The position numbers and the translations under genes are program-made. A stretch of DNA of 64,000 nucleotides, from the NCBI GenBank assembly GCA_949318235.1, contig OX439127.1, positions 6,441,034 through 6,505,033 on the forward strand, read 5' to 3'. The stretch comes from Ecdyonurus torrentis. Its lineage: Eukaryota; Arthropoda; Insecta; Ephemeroptera; Heptageniidae. The notes under the pieces were generated by a model, which searched no databases, was not told the origin of the DNA, and saw only the letters and a program-made list of their open reading frames with translations. Below are positions 1 to 12,800 of this stretch, one piece after another (the first letter of the stretch is position 1; the number at the start of each line of letters is the position of its first letter).

Positions 1-380
1 GACAGAACACGTGCATCAAAGCTGACGTCACTTTTGTATTTCTGCGAAGTACTTTCAACTGTTTCTAAAAGAAGTTTATCTTTGAGACACCAACATACAT
101 TGCAAGTTGCTGTAATTATAACTAAATAATCAGTATTATTGTTGCTGTATCATTTACAAAAGAGTTTAGCCGACAACACACTTTTGCATTCAAAGCATTT
201 TTTGTAAATATTTTTTTTTACAAAACAATTCAAACGTTATAATGTGCAACAAATATTTTTCTCTCTTGTGTTTATTATTTATTTACATCAACGTTTTAAA
301 TTTAAAAAGTGTTGTATGTTAAGTTTTTGTTTTATCAACAATTAATACAATAAATTACAATGTTAAATATTTTGATATAT

Positions 381-535
<155 letters not shown>

Positions 536-568
536 CTTACACCTTACTAAATAATAAATACAATAATA

Positions 569-1262
569 CAGGGTGTTAATTTAAATTTTTACTTTTTCAA
601 AAGCGTTTTTTAATATGAAGTTAACTGACAAATTAGACTTATTATACATCAATGAAAACTCTAGTTTTGACACTTTGTTTTCTGTTTTTAAAAATGTGCT
701 TTGTCAATTTTTCTTTTGTCTAGATGCAGAACAATACGAAGTGTGATTTTTTCGAAAAAAAAAAAAAAAAAAAAAAGGAAACAAATCTGATTAATTTTTT
801 TTTTAGTTAAGTGATGATAAGCAAGTAACATTATAGTTTCTCTACGTGGGAATCATTTGTAGCACGCCAGTTGTCACGTCAAAACTGCAGTTCGAGCCAC
901 GCGTTGCGGAGCATCCAAGCCGTGATGGACTCGATAGCATTAGGAAGCCTGACGGCGTCGCTTTAACTCTGGGATATCCTGCACTAGAGTCGTAAAAACT
1001 TTGTCTTTGACGTCCCAAAAGGCCAATCCAGCCTTTGTTTACATCGAATTGTGGCGCTATCGAGAGTTTTTTTCTTCAATATAATAAACTCTTATGCCAC
1101 TTACTGATTAAAAAGAAAACAACTTGACATAACTCTTTTTTGCAAACATTTTTAAAATGTCAAAATTTGTGCTATAATTTGATGTATAACAAGTTGGAAT
1201 TGTAACAAAATTTCATAGTGAAATCAGGCTCTAAAATAGTAAAAATTTAAATAAACACCTTG
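569..1262 (-). mobile_element. Tc1/mariner-like element, internally deleted, with TA target duplication
   Basis: The 5' end is CAGGGTGTTAATTTAAATTT and the 3' end, reversed, is CAAGGTGTTTATTTAAATTT, giving terminal inverted repeats of about 24 bp. The element is flanked by TA at 567-568 and 1263-1264. The partner arm near 34380 carries the uninterrupted sequence, so this is a true insertion with an empty site in the same window. TA duplication and a CAGGGTG-type end are typical of the Tc1/mariner superfamily. The element is 694 bp, shorter than the usual 1.2-1.8 kb, and retains only the end of a transposase gene, so it is non-autonomous. Confidence 0.85.
831..1036 (-). pseudogene. C-terminal remnant of a Tc1/mariner-type transposase
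   Basis: Read on the minus strand, one frame gives FWDVKDKVF followed by QDIPELKRR. After a frameshift it continues with NAIESIT, MLRNAWLEL, an in-frame stop, then TNDSHVEKL and a terminal stop. This matches the familiar C-terminal layout of mariner/IS630-like transposases: a WGYVKDKV-like motif, a PELK helix, I-x-S-I, MLRNVW, and a final NG-HIE-like motif. The catalytic DDE part is missing. At least one frameshift and one internal stop show that it is dead. It lies inside the 694-bp element and points towards its left end. The recognition rests on motif pattern, not on a database search. Confidence 0.75.
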
Positions 1263-1437
1263 TATTATAAGAAAATCAAAGCAAAGAAAAGGTATTAAGT
1301 TTTTTGAACTCTTACTTTAAAAAAAATGCAATCACAATTAAACCTTTATTAAAACTTAAATTTAATGTAAAGCTTTAATTTAAAAAAGCAAATACAGGAA
1401 CCTATATGCATAATAACCTTTTACCAAAGTTGATATG

Positions 1438-1470
<33 letters not shown>

Positions 1471-2039
1471 TAAACGAACGGATTTTTTTATTTTTACTGT
1501 CTTTTGCCATAACTAGGGGTAACCAACCGTCTGCATATCTATAGCAAAAACATCTAAAATAGAGAGAGAGAGACAGAGAGAGAGAGCGTGAGAGTCAGAA
1601 GAAAACTACAGTCCTCCATAATACATCTTCCAACATTTTGTTCTGAATTGTATCAAGAATATTCAGAAATAAAAAATAAATAAAAAAAAAGTTGATTTTT
1701 ATTTTAAAATTCATATATATTCTATATGAAATTCTAAATGCAAGTTTGTTTTAATTGTAATTATCATTAATGGTAACAATGAATTTTACTTTTTAAAAGT
1801 AGCACTACTTCATTAAGTTTTTTTTATTATTATTTTTTTTTTGTTACATGACCTCATGTATTATGTAAATTTATGCTGTAATACTCCATTCAAAAACTTG
1901 TAATATGGCTGAAAGCCGGCGTGTATGTTTCTTAAAAAAAATTATTATTGTTGTTAGTAAAAAGTAGCCAAAAACACAAAAATTGAGCGAATTTTCTTGA
2001 AAACAAGTTTTAAACTTTAAGAAAGAAAAAGCTCATTTT

Positions 2040-2550
2040 TCCAGACTGAATAATAAATTAGCCCAGGCTGAAATTTTTCAGCCCGGGTTGACTTGAAACT
2101 CGGGTTTAGCTTGAAGTCAAGCTTAAACTCGAAAAACGAGCCAAAGCTCGGAAAACTCGACATTTGAGCCAAAGTTTAAAAACGTGCCTTCGAGCCTATG
2201 AAGAAAAGATCTCAATTTTTATTATAAAAAAACTGTTTTTAAAGAATAAAAGTCAAAAATAAAATGAAATAACTTTTAAAAATATATTAAATAGCTTTTT
2301 TTACATGATACAATATTAAAAATGCCATTTTAAACAAAAATTACAAAAAACAATTCTTTGCTTCCTTCTAAAATTGTACTTTAGCTCGATTTATTTTAAA
2401 AAGCTGTTATTTTTTCACGGGTTATTTACGAGCTCAACTCGAAAAAGCTCGTTTTCGAGCTAAAAGCTCGAATCCCGGGTATACCATTTTCAAAAAAACG
2501 AGCACCTGAAAATTTTGGCCCGGGCAGGTGCTCGAACCGTTTTAAATTTA
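2040..2550. repeat. Inverted-repeat patch rich in GAGCTCGA motifs, possible hAT-like foldback
   Basis: Two clusters at 2060-2195 and 2395-2545 are full of ACTCGAAA, GAGCTCG and CCCGGG-type motifs in both orientations, separated by AT-rich sequence. Both ends carry a CTGAAAATTTT/CAGCCCGGG-like pair. Some hAT elements have subterminal motifs of this kind, but I see no clean terminal repeat or 8-bp duplication, so the class is uncertain. Confidence 0.4.
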
Positions 2551-2640
2551 CAGCTCTATGAGTCATTTAAGACGACAATAAAATTAAAATATAAAAAATC
2601 ATTATATTTAAATGCTAGAGTACTAAAATGGTACTTACAA

Positions 2641-2939
2641 TACAGTGTATTTATAAATGTTAAAGTGGACGCCATGTTGCTCAATATCATGGGTTGCATA
2701 TGAAAATAACTCATTTTGTCAGCTTCAAAACACTATGCAATATTTCGATATCATTGATGCTGTAAATATGTTGATTTAGTATCTCAAGTATGATAGAAAA
2801 ATAACAATAACAAAAACATAATTTTTCAAAGAATATTGCCTTAAACAAAGTTTGTCCTATGCTGTGAGCAATGTTATTAACTACTCCAGTATGGCCTCCA
2901 AGTGCATAAAATATCACGTCACGTGCGTATACACCCTAT
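2641..2939 (+). mobile_element. MITE family A, copy 1
   Basis: Homologous to about twelve other copies in the window. Family hallmarks are a left end near TATAGGGTGTATGCATTCAT, then GACGCCATGTTGGAT, a core with AACACTATGCAATATTTT and GTTTGTCCTATGCTGAGCAA, then CAGTATGGCCTCCAAGCGCA, and a right end TGCGTATACACCCTAT. The ends are inverted repeats and the flanks are usually TA. There is no coding capacity. The left end of this copy is degraded. Confidence 0.8.
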
Positions 2940-3306
2940 TAAATAAATATCGTACAAGTTATACAAAAATGTTTCAAAAAATCAATAATATAATAACGAT
3001 TATATATATAACAAATAAATATTCATCTTTATTGACGTAAAAACTAAATTACATAATTGCCATTATTTTTACTGCAATTGGAAAGAATAATTTAAATATA
3101 CAAAACACGAGGAGCGCCTGTAAAATTTGTAGGTAGGCTTTTTTCTGCACACTTGTCAAGTTTTGTACTAGCTTGTATAGCGTCGTCTAGTGGAATTTAC
3201 TAAAGAACTGAGAGTAGTATGTGCAACAAAAAGCATATCTACCAATCTACAGGGGCATCCAACATTTTGGTATTGTAATTATACGGGCTTATAGCAATTT
3301 TTATTT

Positions 3307-3764
3307 ATCATTCATTCATTCATTCATTCATTCATTCATTCATTCATTCATTCATTCATTCATTCATTCATTCATTCATTCATTCATTCATTCATTCATT
3401 CATTCATTCATTCATTCATTCATTCATTCATTCATTCATTCATTCATTCATTCATTCATTCATGCATTCTCTCATTCATTCATTTATACATTCATTCATT
3501 CATTCATTCATTCATTCATTCATTCATTCATTCATTCATTCATTCATTCATTCATTCATTCATTCATTCATTCATTCATTCATTCATTCATTCATTCATT
3601 CATTCATTCATTCATTCATTCATTCATTCATTCATTCATTCATTCATTCATTCATTCATTCATTCATTCATTCATTCATTCATTCATTCATTCATTCATT
3701 CATTCATTCATTCATTCATTCATTCATTCATTCATTCATACATTCATTCATTCATTCATTCATT
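3307..3764. repeat. (ATTC)n microsatellite, about 460 bp
   Basis: More than 100 tandem ATTC units with three small interruptions near 3464, 3483 and 3739. It creates a long open frame of Ile-His-Ser-Phe repeats because a 4-base unit without stops stays open in every frame. It is not a protein gene. Confidence 0.98.
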
Positions 3765-3915
3765 ATGTAAAACATTTAATATTAAGCAAAAGGATAAAGA
3801 TAAATCTCACTTTCTCTTATTTTAAACTTAAATTATTTCTATTTATAAATCATTTAATTAAAATTATATCAATAGAATTTAAGTACATCTTGATAAATAT
3901 ACTGCTTAAAGTATT

Positions 3916-4006
3916 GTATGTATGTATGTATGTATGTATGTATGTATGTATGTATGTATGTATGTATGTATGTATGTATGTATGTATGTATGTATGTATG
4001 TATGTA
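3916..4006. repeat. (TATG)n microsatellite
   Basis: About 22 tandem TATG units between AT-rich flanks, 150 bp downstream of the (ATTC)n array. Confidence 0.97.
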
Positions 4007-4009
4007 TTC

Positions 4010-4620
4010 AGAATACGTGTTATAATTACATAATTTTAATGTGAAACGAATTAGGAATGTTCTGTAAGAAGCTTCCACATCTTCTCTATACACCTGAGTA
4101 TTTAAATTTCTGTGAAATATGTATATTTTTTATAATATTTTTTTACCTTTGTACACCATCTATTTTTAGACCTTCAATTTAAAATAGACGAATCGTGTAA
4201 AAGAAAAAAAAGTTCTAGCCATAACAGTCAAAGCGTTAATATAAAGTAATAAGTCTTGAATAAAATGAAAAAATAAACACGATGTCATCTCTCGGACAAT
4301 CTAAAGTGCCTGATATATTATGTGTGATGATATAAATATTTAATACTGATCTCTGATCTCAATTTTACAAATATTTTTTCCATTATATGGTGCGTATACG
4401 TGCATACATATATGCATACATTTGCCACATATGTATGCAAAATGGCTTTATAAAATGTTAGGGTGCATGCATATTTAGTTGAATTTAGAGTATATTGTCT
4501 TATTCTTATTATTTATATCATATTTATTACGAAGAGTACGTTTTCCAATATACTTGTTATAATTATTAAATATTTTGTTTCTTATGATAGTAAAAAATAT
4601 TATTAAATTGGAGCTGTCAA
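4010..4620. other. AT-rich sequence without recognised features
   Basis: I see no gene, terminal repeat or similarity to the rest of the window. There is a weakly palindromic CATATATGCATACA cluster near 4405-4440. Confidence 0.5.
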
Positions 4621-4629
4621 AGCATTGAC

Positions 4630-4900
4630 TTTCAATTCAAATTCAAAATAGGCTTTATTGCAAAAAAACACATTACATAAATTACATATTTTTGGGTTTA
4701 AGTTATACAACTTTATAACCAAGTCAGCCAAAGGGGAAAAGATATTTCGTTATATATATTTTTACCATTTACTAATCTTAATGCATATAGATATTTAGTT
4801 ATTACATGCATCTTATTATTAAATACTATGATATAATGCAGTATAATAAATAAACTATCATATTTCTTTCTTTTCTGTCCTTTCCTTTCCTTTTTTTTTT
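4630..4900 (-). mobile_element. Possible 3' tail of a non-LTR retrotransposon
   Basis: On the minus strand the segment ends with AATAAAGCC followed by a repeated TTTGAATTTGAATTG tail near 4630-4655. A polyadenylation-like signal plus a short tandem tail at the 3' end is common in several LINE groups. No reverse-transcriptase motif can be read upstream, so this is only a suggestion. Confidence 0.3.
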
Positions 4901-4904
4901 TAAT

Positions 4905-5980
4905 GAAATATGATATTTTATTTTAAATTCTAAATTATAAAGGAGAGACGATTTGTCTTTGGCGCCTGCATCAAGTAGAAGTATGAAACCTGCGCCGCAT
5001 AAGTAACCAACACGTTGCATAACCTGCAGGATACCAACCTTTGAGCTCTGCTTGGAATATGTGAGCAACAAGTTTGATGGTTTTTGAAATGAATGGAGAG
5101 TTGTTGTTATCTAATACCAAGCGATTGGTAAACTAACTTTCTACAACCAACAACTAAAATACGACAAATCAGCCTCCATTTTGTCATTATTGACTTACAC
5201 AGCTGCAAATATTGACAAAAATTTTCTAATTGCGAGGAATTTTGTCTATTACAGTTTATAAAAATTACAGTTATATAATAATGGTGGCATGATAATTTGT
5301 AGTCTTTATATTGCTGCGAAATATAAGTATATTTTGTCACTCTAAGCATTTTTCTGAAATTCTTGTAGTTTATTAGGAGTTAGAACAAAGCTTAGATTGA
5401 GGTTTGAAGATTTGTTTGCTGTTACAATATTAAAAATAAAGTTTTTCCCATGCTGGCCTGTGTATTTCTAACCAACAAAATGGCGGCTTTTGAATATGAG
5501 TGCAACTGGTTTATAACTTCCTTTAGAAATAAGATATTTCCAAAATTTAAATTCATTCTTTATAAGATATCATACATTAGGTTAAATGTGTTTTAAATTT
5601 CACAAGACTAAACTAAGAACAAAACTGGGTAGGAAAGGGGGGGGGGAGGGGAAAACTGGCACCCACTGAGAGAGCGTTTGTAAAGATTGGCCGTAGGTTC
5701 AAAGATATACAAGTTAATAAAAAATAGATATGATAATAAATAAAATAGACATTCTAAGGATTATTTTAGTATATTATTAATTATTATTGGCCTGCCAGCA
5801 GTAAAGTCAACGGTCATTACGGCTCTGTTGTTGCATATAATGAGAGGAATAAATTACAAAACTAAAATTTATAGAATAATGAATAAATTATTCGAAGCAT
5901 CGATTTATAATTTTTACATAGTCTTTATTTTTTTAAAAATAAAATTAAAATAAAAAACTAAAAATGAACGTCATACTAAA
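4905..5980. other. Non-coding sequence, one short poly(G) run
   Basis: No gene or recognised repeat. A run of about ten G at 5637-5646 followed by AGGGG stands out from the AT-rich background. Confidence 0.5.
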
Positions 5981-5984
5981 ATTT

Positions 5985-6965
5985 AGAGCCATATTATTAT
6001 TTTAAATATTGCCAAATTTATGACACATGGTCCTCATTGAATAAGTATACATAACAGTTAAGGTGGTCATTCACATTTGTGTGTGGCCCTCCATAATACT
6101 TTACAGCTATTACGTGCGTGGCCCTCCACTGCAGAGCTAGAGGTAAGTATTAGTCCTGCAGGTATTGCTGAAGTATATTTGCATTATGGAAATTGTTATA
6201 ATTTAATGTACTTGTACATATAACTAAGCATAATAGTATAATGAATATTATAACATAACTAATGTACTTAATTAGGCAATACTATACGTTGCATAGCAAA
6301 ATATTTATTAGTTGTACAATAGTTTCATAGAAACCTAAATGATACTGTACTGCACAAACTGTGTAAGCTAGTATAACTATTACATCATTATTTTGGTTTT
6401 GTATGGAACTATTAATGTTGTTATAAAATTTAATTTAGAAATATTTATGCTATAATGACATGTAGCATAAATTACGTCACATACTTTCTATGTGCGGTGC
6501 TTTGCGACTTCCACTCACATTGTCACGTTGTTTCTGTTTCCTAGCAAGCTAGCAGCTGCACGCACAAACAAAAACCACCTCCTCTTAGCTTATGTTCCCA
6601 CAATATAGCTCTTCGTATGACTGTGGCATCCCGACAGGCAGTACGCATTATTATTACACTTTGCTAAGTTTACATTAAAAACAGACTATAAAAACATATA
6701 TATAAAATAAACTTAAAATAATTATAAAAATTACAGTATTTTATCTATTTAATACATTTTTTATATAAAAGTATTTAATTTAAATTGTGATTAAGACGTA
6801 TTAGTTTATTATTTTAATACCTTTTTTTGTAATACTTATTAATACTTCATTTCTTAAATCGAATACAAAAATTCAATATGTCGTGGCTTTATCAGCTGGT
6901 TAATAAATATATTATTCCACTTAACATGTTTAATTTTTACATACATTCATTATTTTTATAAAAAA
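5985..6965 (+). repeat. Segmental duplication module P, copy 1
   Basis: Related copies lie at 11700-12300 (right half), 17880-19330 (whole) and 21770-22240 (left half). Diagnostic strings are GTGTGGCCCTCCATAATAC near 6080, ATGATACTGTACTGCACA near 6340, CTTTCTATGTGCGGTGCTTT near 6484, and CCCGACAGGCAGTAC near 6631. The copies differ by substitutions and small indels. The module has no coding sequence, so it is either a large unclassified transposable element or part of a local segmental duplication. Confidence 0.75.
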
Positions 6966-7007
6966 AAAATAAATAAATAAACAGCAGAATAAAATCGTTA
7001 ATCTTAG

Positions 7008-7052
<45 letters not shown>

Positions 7053-7056
7053 ATAT

Positions 7057-9677
7057 GGACTCGTCCACGTCAAAAAACACAGTAGTACATCTCAAAAAAT
7101 AGATTTGGCTGAAATTGATATATTTTGTTAAGGGTCACTTAGACATAATACATTCCAAATTTCAGGGTCATGGAACCAAAATTCGAATTTTTAGAGCGCG
7201 AAATTCAAATTTTTTAGGGGTTTGATAGTAATTCTATGAAAAATAGTGAAGCTGCTTTTTGGCAGGTTTTACATTTTTTGTCAATGGTTTAATATCCAAT
7301 AAGTTTGACCATGACAAAAAAATCGATTTTTCAATAATCGATTGTGGTGAAAAAAATTCACCAATATTGCCCATTTATGCCATTTTTACACTTTTTCTGA
7401 CAGCTGTGACAGCCAAACCACTGCGAATTTTGAAATTAATTTTTATGGCGACATAGATTACATATATTATAACATGTCTATTAAGTCAAATTTGTTTTGT
7501 AATCAAAAATGAATTTTTGCGGGATTTTTGAAAATTGAAAAAAATGAATTCCTGCCATTTTGAAATATGATTTTCTCAAAAAGTAACACTTTTTTTTTCG
7601 ATCTTTTTTTTATCGTCACACAAAAAATTGTCTTCTACAAGATCTATTAGGTTTTTGAGGGATTTTTTTAGATTTTAAAGATTTAACGGGTTTTGAACAT
7701 GGGCAAAATTATCATTTTTGCTCACTTTTTTTATACTTTAATTTGAGATAATTGTAATTTTAAAAAACTTTAAGGGTCAGTAATGACTTGTTAGTGCTAT
7801 TCGATCCTGAATTGTATAATTTTTTTGTTTTTGGTTGATTTTGGCGGGAATTTAAAAAATCCAAAATTTTCAATGTTACCATTCCCATAGTCGATTTTCT
7901 CAAAAAGTAACATTTTTTTTCTTGAGTGTATTTTTATGTGTATGCCTAACACTGCGTTCTACAATATATTTTAGGTTTTAGTGGTATTAATTATGTTTCT
8001 GGTGATTAAAAAATAAATGAAAATTGATATATCTCACTTTTTTTACGATGTTTTTTTTCATTTCCGTTACTTTTTAGCGTAAATTTTTTTTTGGGCATTT
8101 CAAATAACCTGTACTTACTACTTGATCATAATTATGTAAAAATTTTGTTTTTGGTTGATTTTGGCGGGAATTTTAAAAATCCATATTTTTCAATGTTACC
8201 ATTTCCATAGTCGATTTTCTCAAAAAGTAATTTTTTTTTCTCGATATTTTTTTTATATCCATACATTAAGTAATGATATACAATATTTTATAGGTTTAAG
8301 AGGTATTCTTTTCTTTTTGGAGATACAAAAATTAATTAAACGTTTTACAAAATGTTTTTTTTTATATAGTTATTTTTATCGTTTTTCTGGTTTTCTAAAA
8401 ATTGTAAATCACCAAAAATGAAAAAAATACCTCTTAAACCTATAAAATATTGTATATCATTACTTAATGTATGGATATAAAAAAAATATCGAGAAAAAAA
8501 AAGTTACTTTTTGAGAAAATCGACTATGGAAATGGTAACATTGAAAAATATTGATTTTTAAAATTCCCGCCAAAATCAACCAAAAACGAAATTTTTACAT
8601 AATTATGATCAAGTAGTAAGTACAGGTTATTTGAAACGCCCAAAAAAAAATTTACGCTAAAAAGTAACGGAAATGAAAAAAAACATCGTAAAAAAAGTGA
8701 GATATATCAATTTTCATTTATTTTTTAATCACCAGAAACATAATTAATACCACTAAAACCTAAAATATATTGTAGAACGCAGTGTTATGCATACACATAA
8801 AAATACACTCAAGAAAAAAAATGTTACTTTTTGAGAAAATCGACTATGGGAATGGTATTATTGAAAATTTTGGATTTTTTAAATTCCCGCCAAAATCAAC
8901 CAAAAACAAAAAAATTATACAATTCAGGATCGAATAGCACTAACAAGTCATTACTGACCCTTAAAGTTTTTTAAAATTACAATTATCTCAAATTAAAGTA
9001 TAAAAAAAGTGAGCAAAAATGATATTTTTGCCCATGTTCAAAACCCGTTAAATCTTTAAAATCTAAAAAAATCCCTCGGAAACCTAATAGATCTTGTAGA
9101 AGACAATTTTTTGTGTGACGATAAAAAAAAGATCGAAAAAAAAAGTGTTACTTTTTGAGAAAATCGTATTTCAAAATGGCAGGAATTGATTTTTTTCAAT
9201 TTTCAAAAATCCCGCAAATATTCATTTTTGATTACACAACAAATTTGACTTAATAGACATGTTATAATATATGTAATCTATGTCTCCATAAAAATTAATT
9301 TCCAAATTCGCAGTGGTTTGGCTGTCACAGCTGTCAGAAAAAGTGTAAAAATGGCATAAATGGGCAATATTGGTGAATTTTTTTCACCACAATCGATTAT
9401 TGAAAAATCGATTTTTTTGTCATGGTCAAACTTATTGGATATTAAACCATTGACAAAAAATGTAAAACCTGCCAAAAAGCAGCTTCACTATTTTTCATAG
9501 AATTACTATCAAACCCCTAAAAAATTTGAATTTCGCGCTCTAAAAATTCGAATTTTGGTTCCATGACCCTGAAATTTGGAATGTATTATGTCCAAGTGAC
9601 CCTTAACAAAATATATCAATTTCAGCCAAATCTATTTTTTGAGATGTACTACTGTGTTTTTTGACGTGGACGAGTCC
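7057..9677. mobile_element. 2.6-kb foldback palindrome with arms of about 1.3 kb
   Basis: The left arm starts GGACTCGTCCACGTCAAAAA and the right arm ends with its exact reverse complement. The arms stay nearly identical, with only scattered substitutions, up to an axis near 8366, where they are separated by only tens of bases. Both sides are (AT)n, consistent with insertion into a TA repeat. Within each arm a segment with GGTTGATTTTGGCGGGAA and CATAGTCGATTTTCTCAAAA occurs twice in direct orientation (7828-7915 and 8141-8230). Mirror-image 65-codon open frames at 7259-7456 and 9278-9475 exist only because the arms are palindromic. No transposase is seen. Confidence 0.9.
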
Positions 9678-9792
9678 ATATATATATATTATATATATAA
9701 TATACTGTAAAAAACTCAAGTATAAAAATGGTACCAAAAATTAATACTAAAATATCAAATATTTAATAACTGTATTATGTATATACGAACTT

Positions 9793-10096
9793 AAAGGGTG
9801 TATGCGGATGACGTTATATTTGATGCGCTTGGAGGCCATACTGGAGTAGTAAATAACATTGGTCAGCATAGAAAAACTTTAATTAAAGCCAGTTTTCTTT
9901 AAAAAATCGGTTTACTTTCTTTGTTAATATTTTCCTCACAGACTTGAGATCCTAATTCATTTAATTAACAGCATCAATGCTCCTAAAAATATTGTATAGT
10001 GGTTTAAAACTTTCAAAATGATTTGTTTTTCTATGCCACCCATGTTATTATGTAATTCAACATGGTTTTGATTTAAACATGAATGCATACACCCTA
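9793..10096 (-). mobile_element. MITE family A, copy 2
   Basis: Inverted relative to copy 1. It begins AGGGTGTATGCGGATGACGT, passes through GCGCTTGGAGGCCATACTGG and TTGGTCAGCATAG, and ends with ATGAATGCATACACCCTA. Both terminal repeats are intact. Confidence 0.9.
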
Positions 10097-10109
10097 CATT
10101 TTCGTGTCT

Positions 10110-11600
10110 TTGGTTTTCAGTGTATAGTTTCGTAAATAACTATATTATTTAACTGCGAAAAAAAAATCCACTAAATGTTCTAAAAATATACAAATATTTT
10201 ATTTATCATTTAAAATACTGTTTTAATTATTTTTCGACTTGATTTTATAATTACTTGAATAAACAATTAAATATACAGCAAGTTGAAAAGTTCAAAAATA
10301 ACGCGAAAGAAAAATCACCTGTATTTTTTTAACTTACAAAATATCCTTTCAAAATTATACTCTACATAATAAGAAACGTTTATCAAATTGCTTTAATTTA
10401 AGATTCCATTACGTACATAGAAATAAAGAGCACAGAAATAACAATTATATTGCATTTTTATAAATTAAACCATGTTATGAACATATTAACATAAAAATGC
10501 TTAAAGAACTGGCAATAGGTAAATATAAAAAGTAAATTATTAAAAAAAATGTAAATAATCAAAAAATAATATTCTTATATCTTATACAATGGCTTCACTA
10601 GCTTTAAAGAAATATTAGAACAAATTGTTATATTACTTGTATTTGTATATGTATGTACTATGTAGTATAATTAAAGCTGTAAAATTGTCAAACTGTTGCG
10701 CATTTATTATATGAAAAAATTTTAAATTAGAAAGAAAAAATAGAAAGGCAGAAGGAGAGAGATAGAGAGAGAAAGAGATGGAGAGAGACAGAACGAGACG
10801 GAGAGAGAGAGAGACTGCATAACATGCGGCTGACTCATATAAAAATATCCCACACACGGATATAAAAATAAATATGCAATAATTATGCTAGCTTATTTTC
10901 ACCACAATTTGTTCAATATGACATAAATATGATATAGAACATAATAATTAAAAAATATTATTACACATAGCGTAAATATTATGTTGTATTAACGTTTAAA
11001 ATTTTTGTTGTTCTAATATAACGTTACTTATGCTCTAATGATGAAATAAAGCATAAATTACGCAATATATTCTTTTCGTGAAAAAAAAAACGTTATTTAT
11101 GCAGCAGGTTAGAATATGTTACGTTTTTTCGGTAACAAATAATTATGCTGCAACAGCAATACAGAACTTTCTTGATTATGCATGTTGAATATTTACTTAA
11201 TTATGTTGTTATAAATAAACAATTCTGAAATTGTATTATTTATTATCTTACTTTATTTTTTGTGTACACCACGACTGTTGCATTTTGTAACATTCAGCGC
11301 AGTTATAAAACTGAACAACTTGCTTTGTTTCTTTCTCACTGCACACTATCGGAGCTCTACGCAAAAACAAAAGTAACCTTCTATTGATTTATGATCCTCT
11401 AATATAGCTCCCATTATCAATGTGGCAATCCGGCAGCCATTTTATTTTTACTTGAAATTTCGCTTCAAACTGGCAATACTGTAATTTCCAATATATTTCT
11501 ATTTGATAAAAGTATATATAAAAAATAGCTAATTTTCATAGTAAATATAAACTTAAACCATTTATTTGAGTATGTATAGCACATATATATTTTCGTTTTG
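10110..11600 (+). repeat. Segmental duplication module Q, copy 1
   Basis: Copies lie at 12540-13560 and 22430-23520. Order within the module: an AT-rich lead, a (GA)n-rich patch (10745-10814), GCATAACATGCGGCTGACT, a family-B inverted-repeat element (about 10853-11100), then AACATTCAGCGCAGTTATAA near 11290 and CGGAGCTCTACGCAAAAACA near 11350. An inverted, diverged version of the last part occurs at 19700-19900 and 25800-25970. There is no coding potential. Confidence 0.75.
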
Positions 11601-11699
11601 CTTCGTCAAAAAAAAATTGCTTAAAAATTATGCTCGTTAATTTTCATCACAATTTGTTCAATACAGCATAATTTATGCTATATACTTCATAATACAGCA

Positions 11700-12300
11700 T
11701 AAAATAAATGTCTAGTTTAATTATTTATGTTATTTTTATTAAGCATTATTTATGCTATAATGGCATGTATCATAAATTACGTTACATACTTTCTATGTGC
11801 GGTTCCACTGTCTCTTTGTTTCTCTGCATCTCTAGAAAGCTAGCAGCTCCACGCAAAAACAGAAGCAACCTCCTCTTAGGTTATGTTCCCAAAATATAGC
11901 TCTTCCTATAATTGTGGAATGCCGACAGGCAGTACTTATTATTATTATTAATTTTATTATTATTACGCAATGTTTAGTGAACATTAAAGAATTACAAATT
12001 AACTGTTGCTCTTAAAACAATACAAAAAAAAATTACAGTATATTTTCTATTTATTTTAACTCATAACATTTTTTATATATAATTATATTTGATATGAGAT
12101 TGTGACCTATTAGTTAATTATTTTAATGTTTTTTTTTTGTTTTTTTTTTATAAAATTTGTTGAATTTTTTCTTAATCAAATATATATACAAATCTAACAT
12201 GCCATGGCTTTATCAGCTAATTTATAAATAGGTTATGTGACTTATTATGAATAATTCTTACATACAGTACACTCTTTATTTTGATAACATATAAAACAGC
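11700..12300 (+). repeat. Segmental duplication module P, copy 2 (right half)
   Basis: Matches 6440-6960 and 18745-19330: CTTTCTATGTGCGGTTCC near 11789, AGCTAGCAGCTCCACGC near 11838, GCCGACAGGCAGTACTTA near 11921, and GCCATGGCTTTATCAGCTAA near 12200. Confidence 0.75.
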
Positions 12301-12539
12301 ACGTTAAACTAAAATTGAAAGAATTAGCAAGAACTGTATACTGTATAGTTTAACATATTAAAACTTACCTAAATTTTTAAATCTGCTATTTTACAAAAGA
12401 AAAAAGAAAAAAAAGTACTTTAATTTCAAATATTTGATTACAATATTATGTGTATACTTTTATTTTAATATCGTTGGCGTTCAATGTTTAAAACATGGTA
12501 TTGTAAGAACAAATAAAAAATAATATTTTTATACTGCTT

Positions 12540-12763
12540 GTTCTGAAAAAATACAAATTTGATATATTTATCATTAATTTACTCTGTTTTATCTATTTTT
12601 GACCTAAATTAGTATTTAAATACATAGCAAGTTAAAAAATTGTAGAATAACAAGAAAGACAGTGCACCTGTATTTTTTAACTTATAAGTTTAACTTTCAA
12701 AATTATACTTTACATATTATGAAACGTTTACCAAATTGCCTAAATTGATGACACGAAAAAAAA

Positions 12764-12800
<37 letters not shown>

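Noticed and set aside
1507..1620. Isolated gene start near the (GA)n patch
   Set aside because: The segment is simply part of the inverted-duplication arm, with no open frame.
3221..4033. 270-codon open frame of Ile-His-Ser-Phe repeats
   Set aside because: It is the translation of an (ATTC)n microsatellite followed by (TATG)n; a 4-base repeat without stops is open in every frame.
7259..9475. Two near-identical 65-residue proteins (7259-7456 plus, 9278-9475 minus)
   Set aside because: They are the mirror images of one segment in the two arms of a palindrome; no motif, upstream signal or codon bias supports coding.
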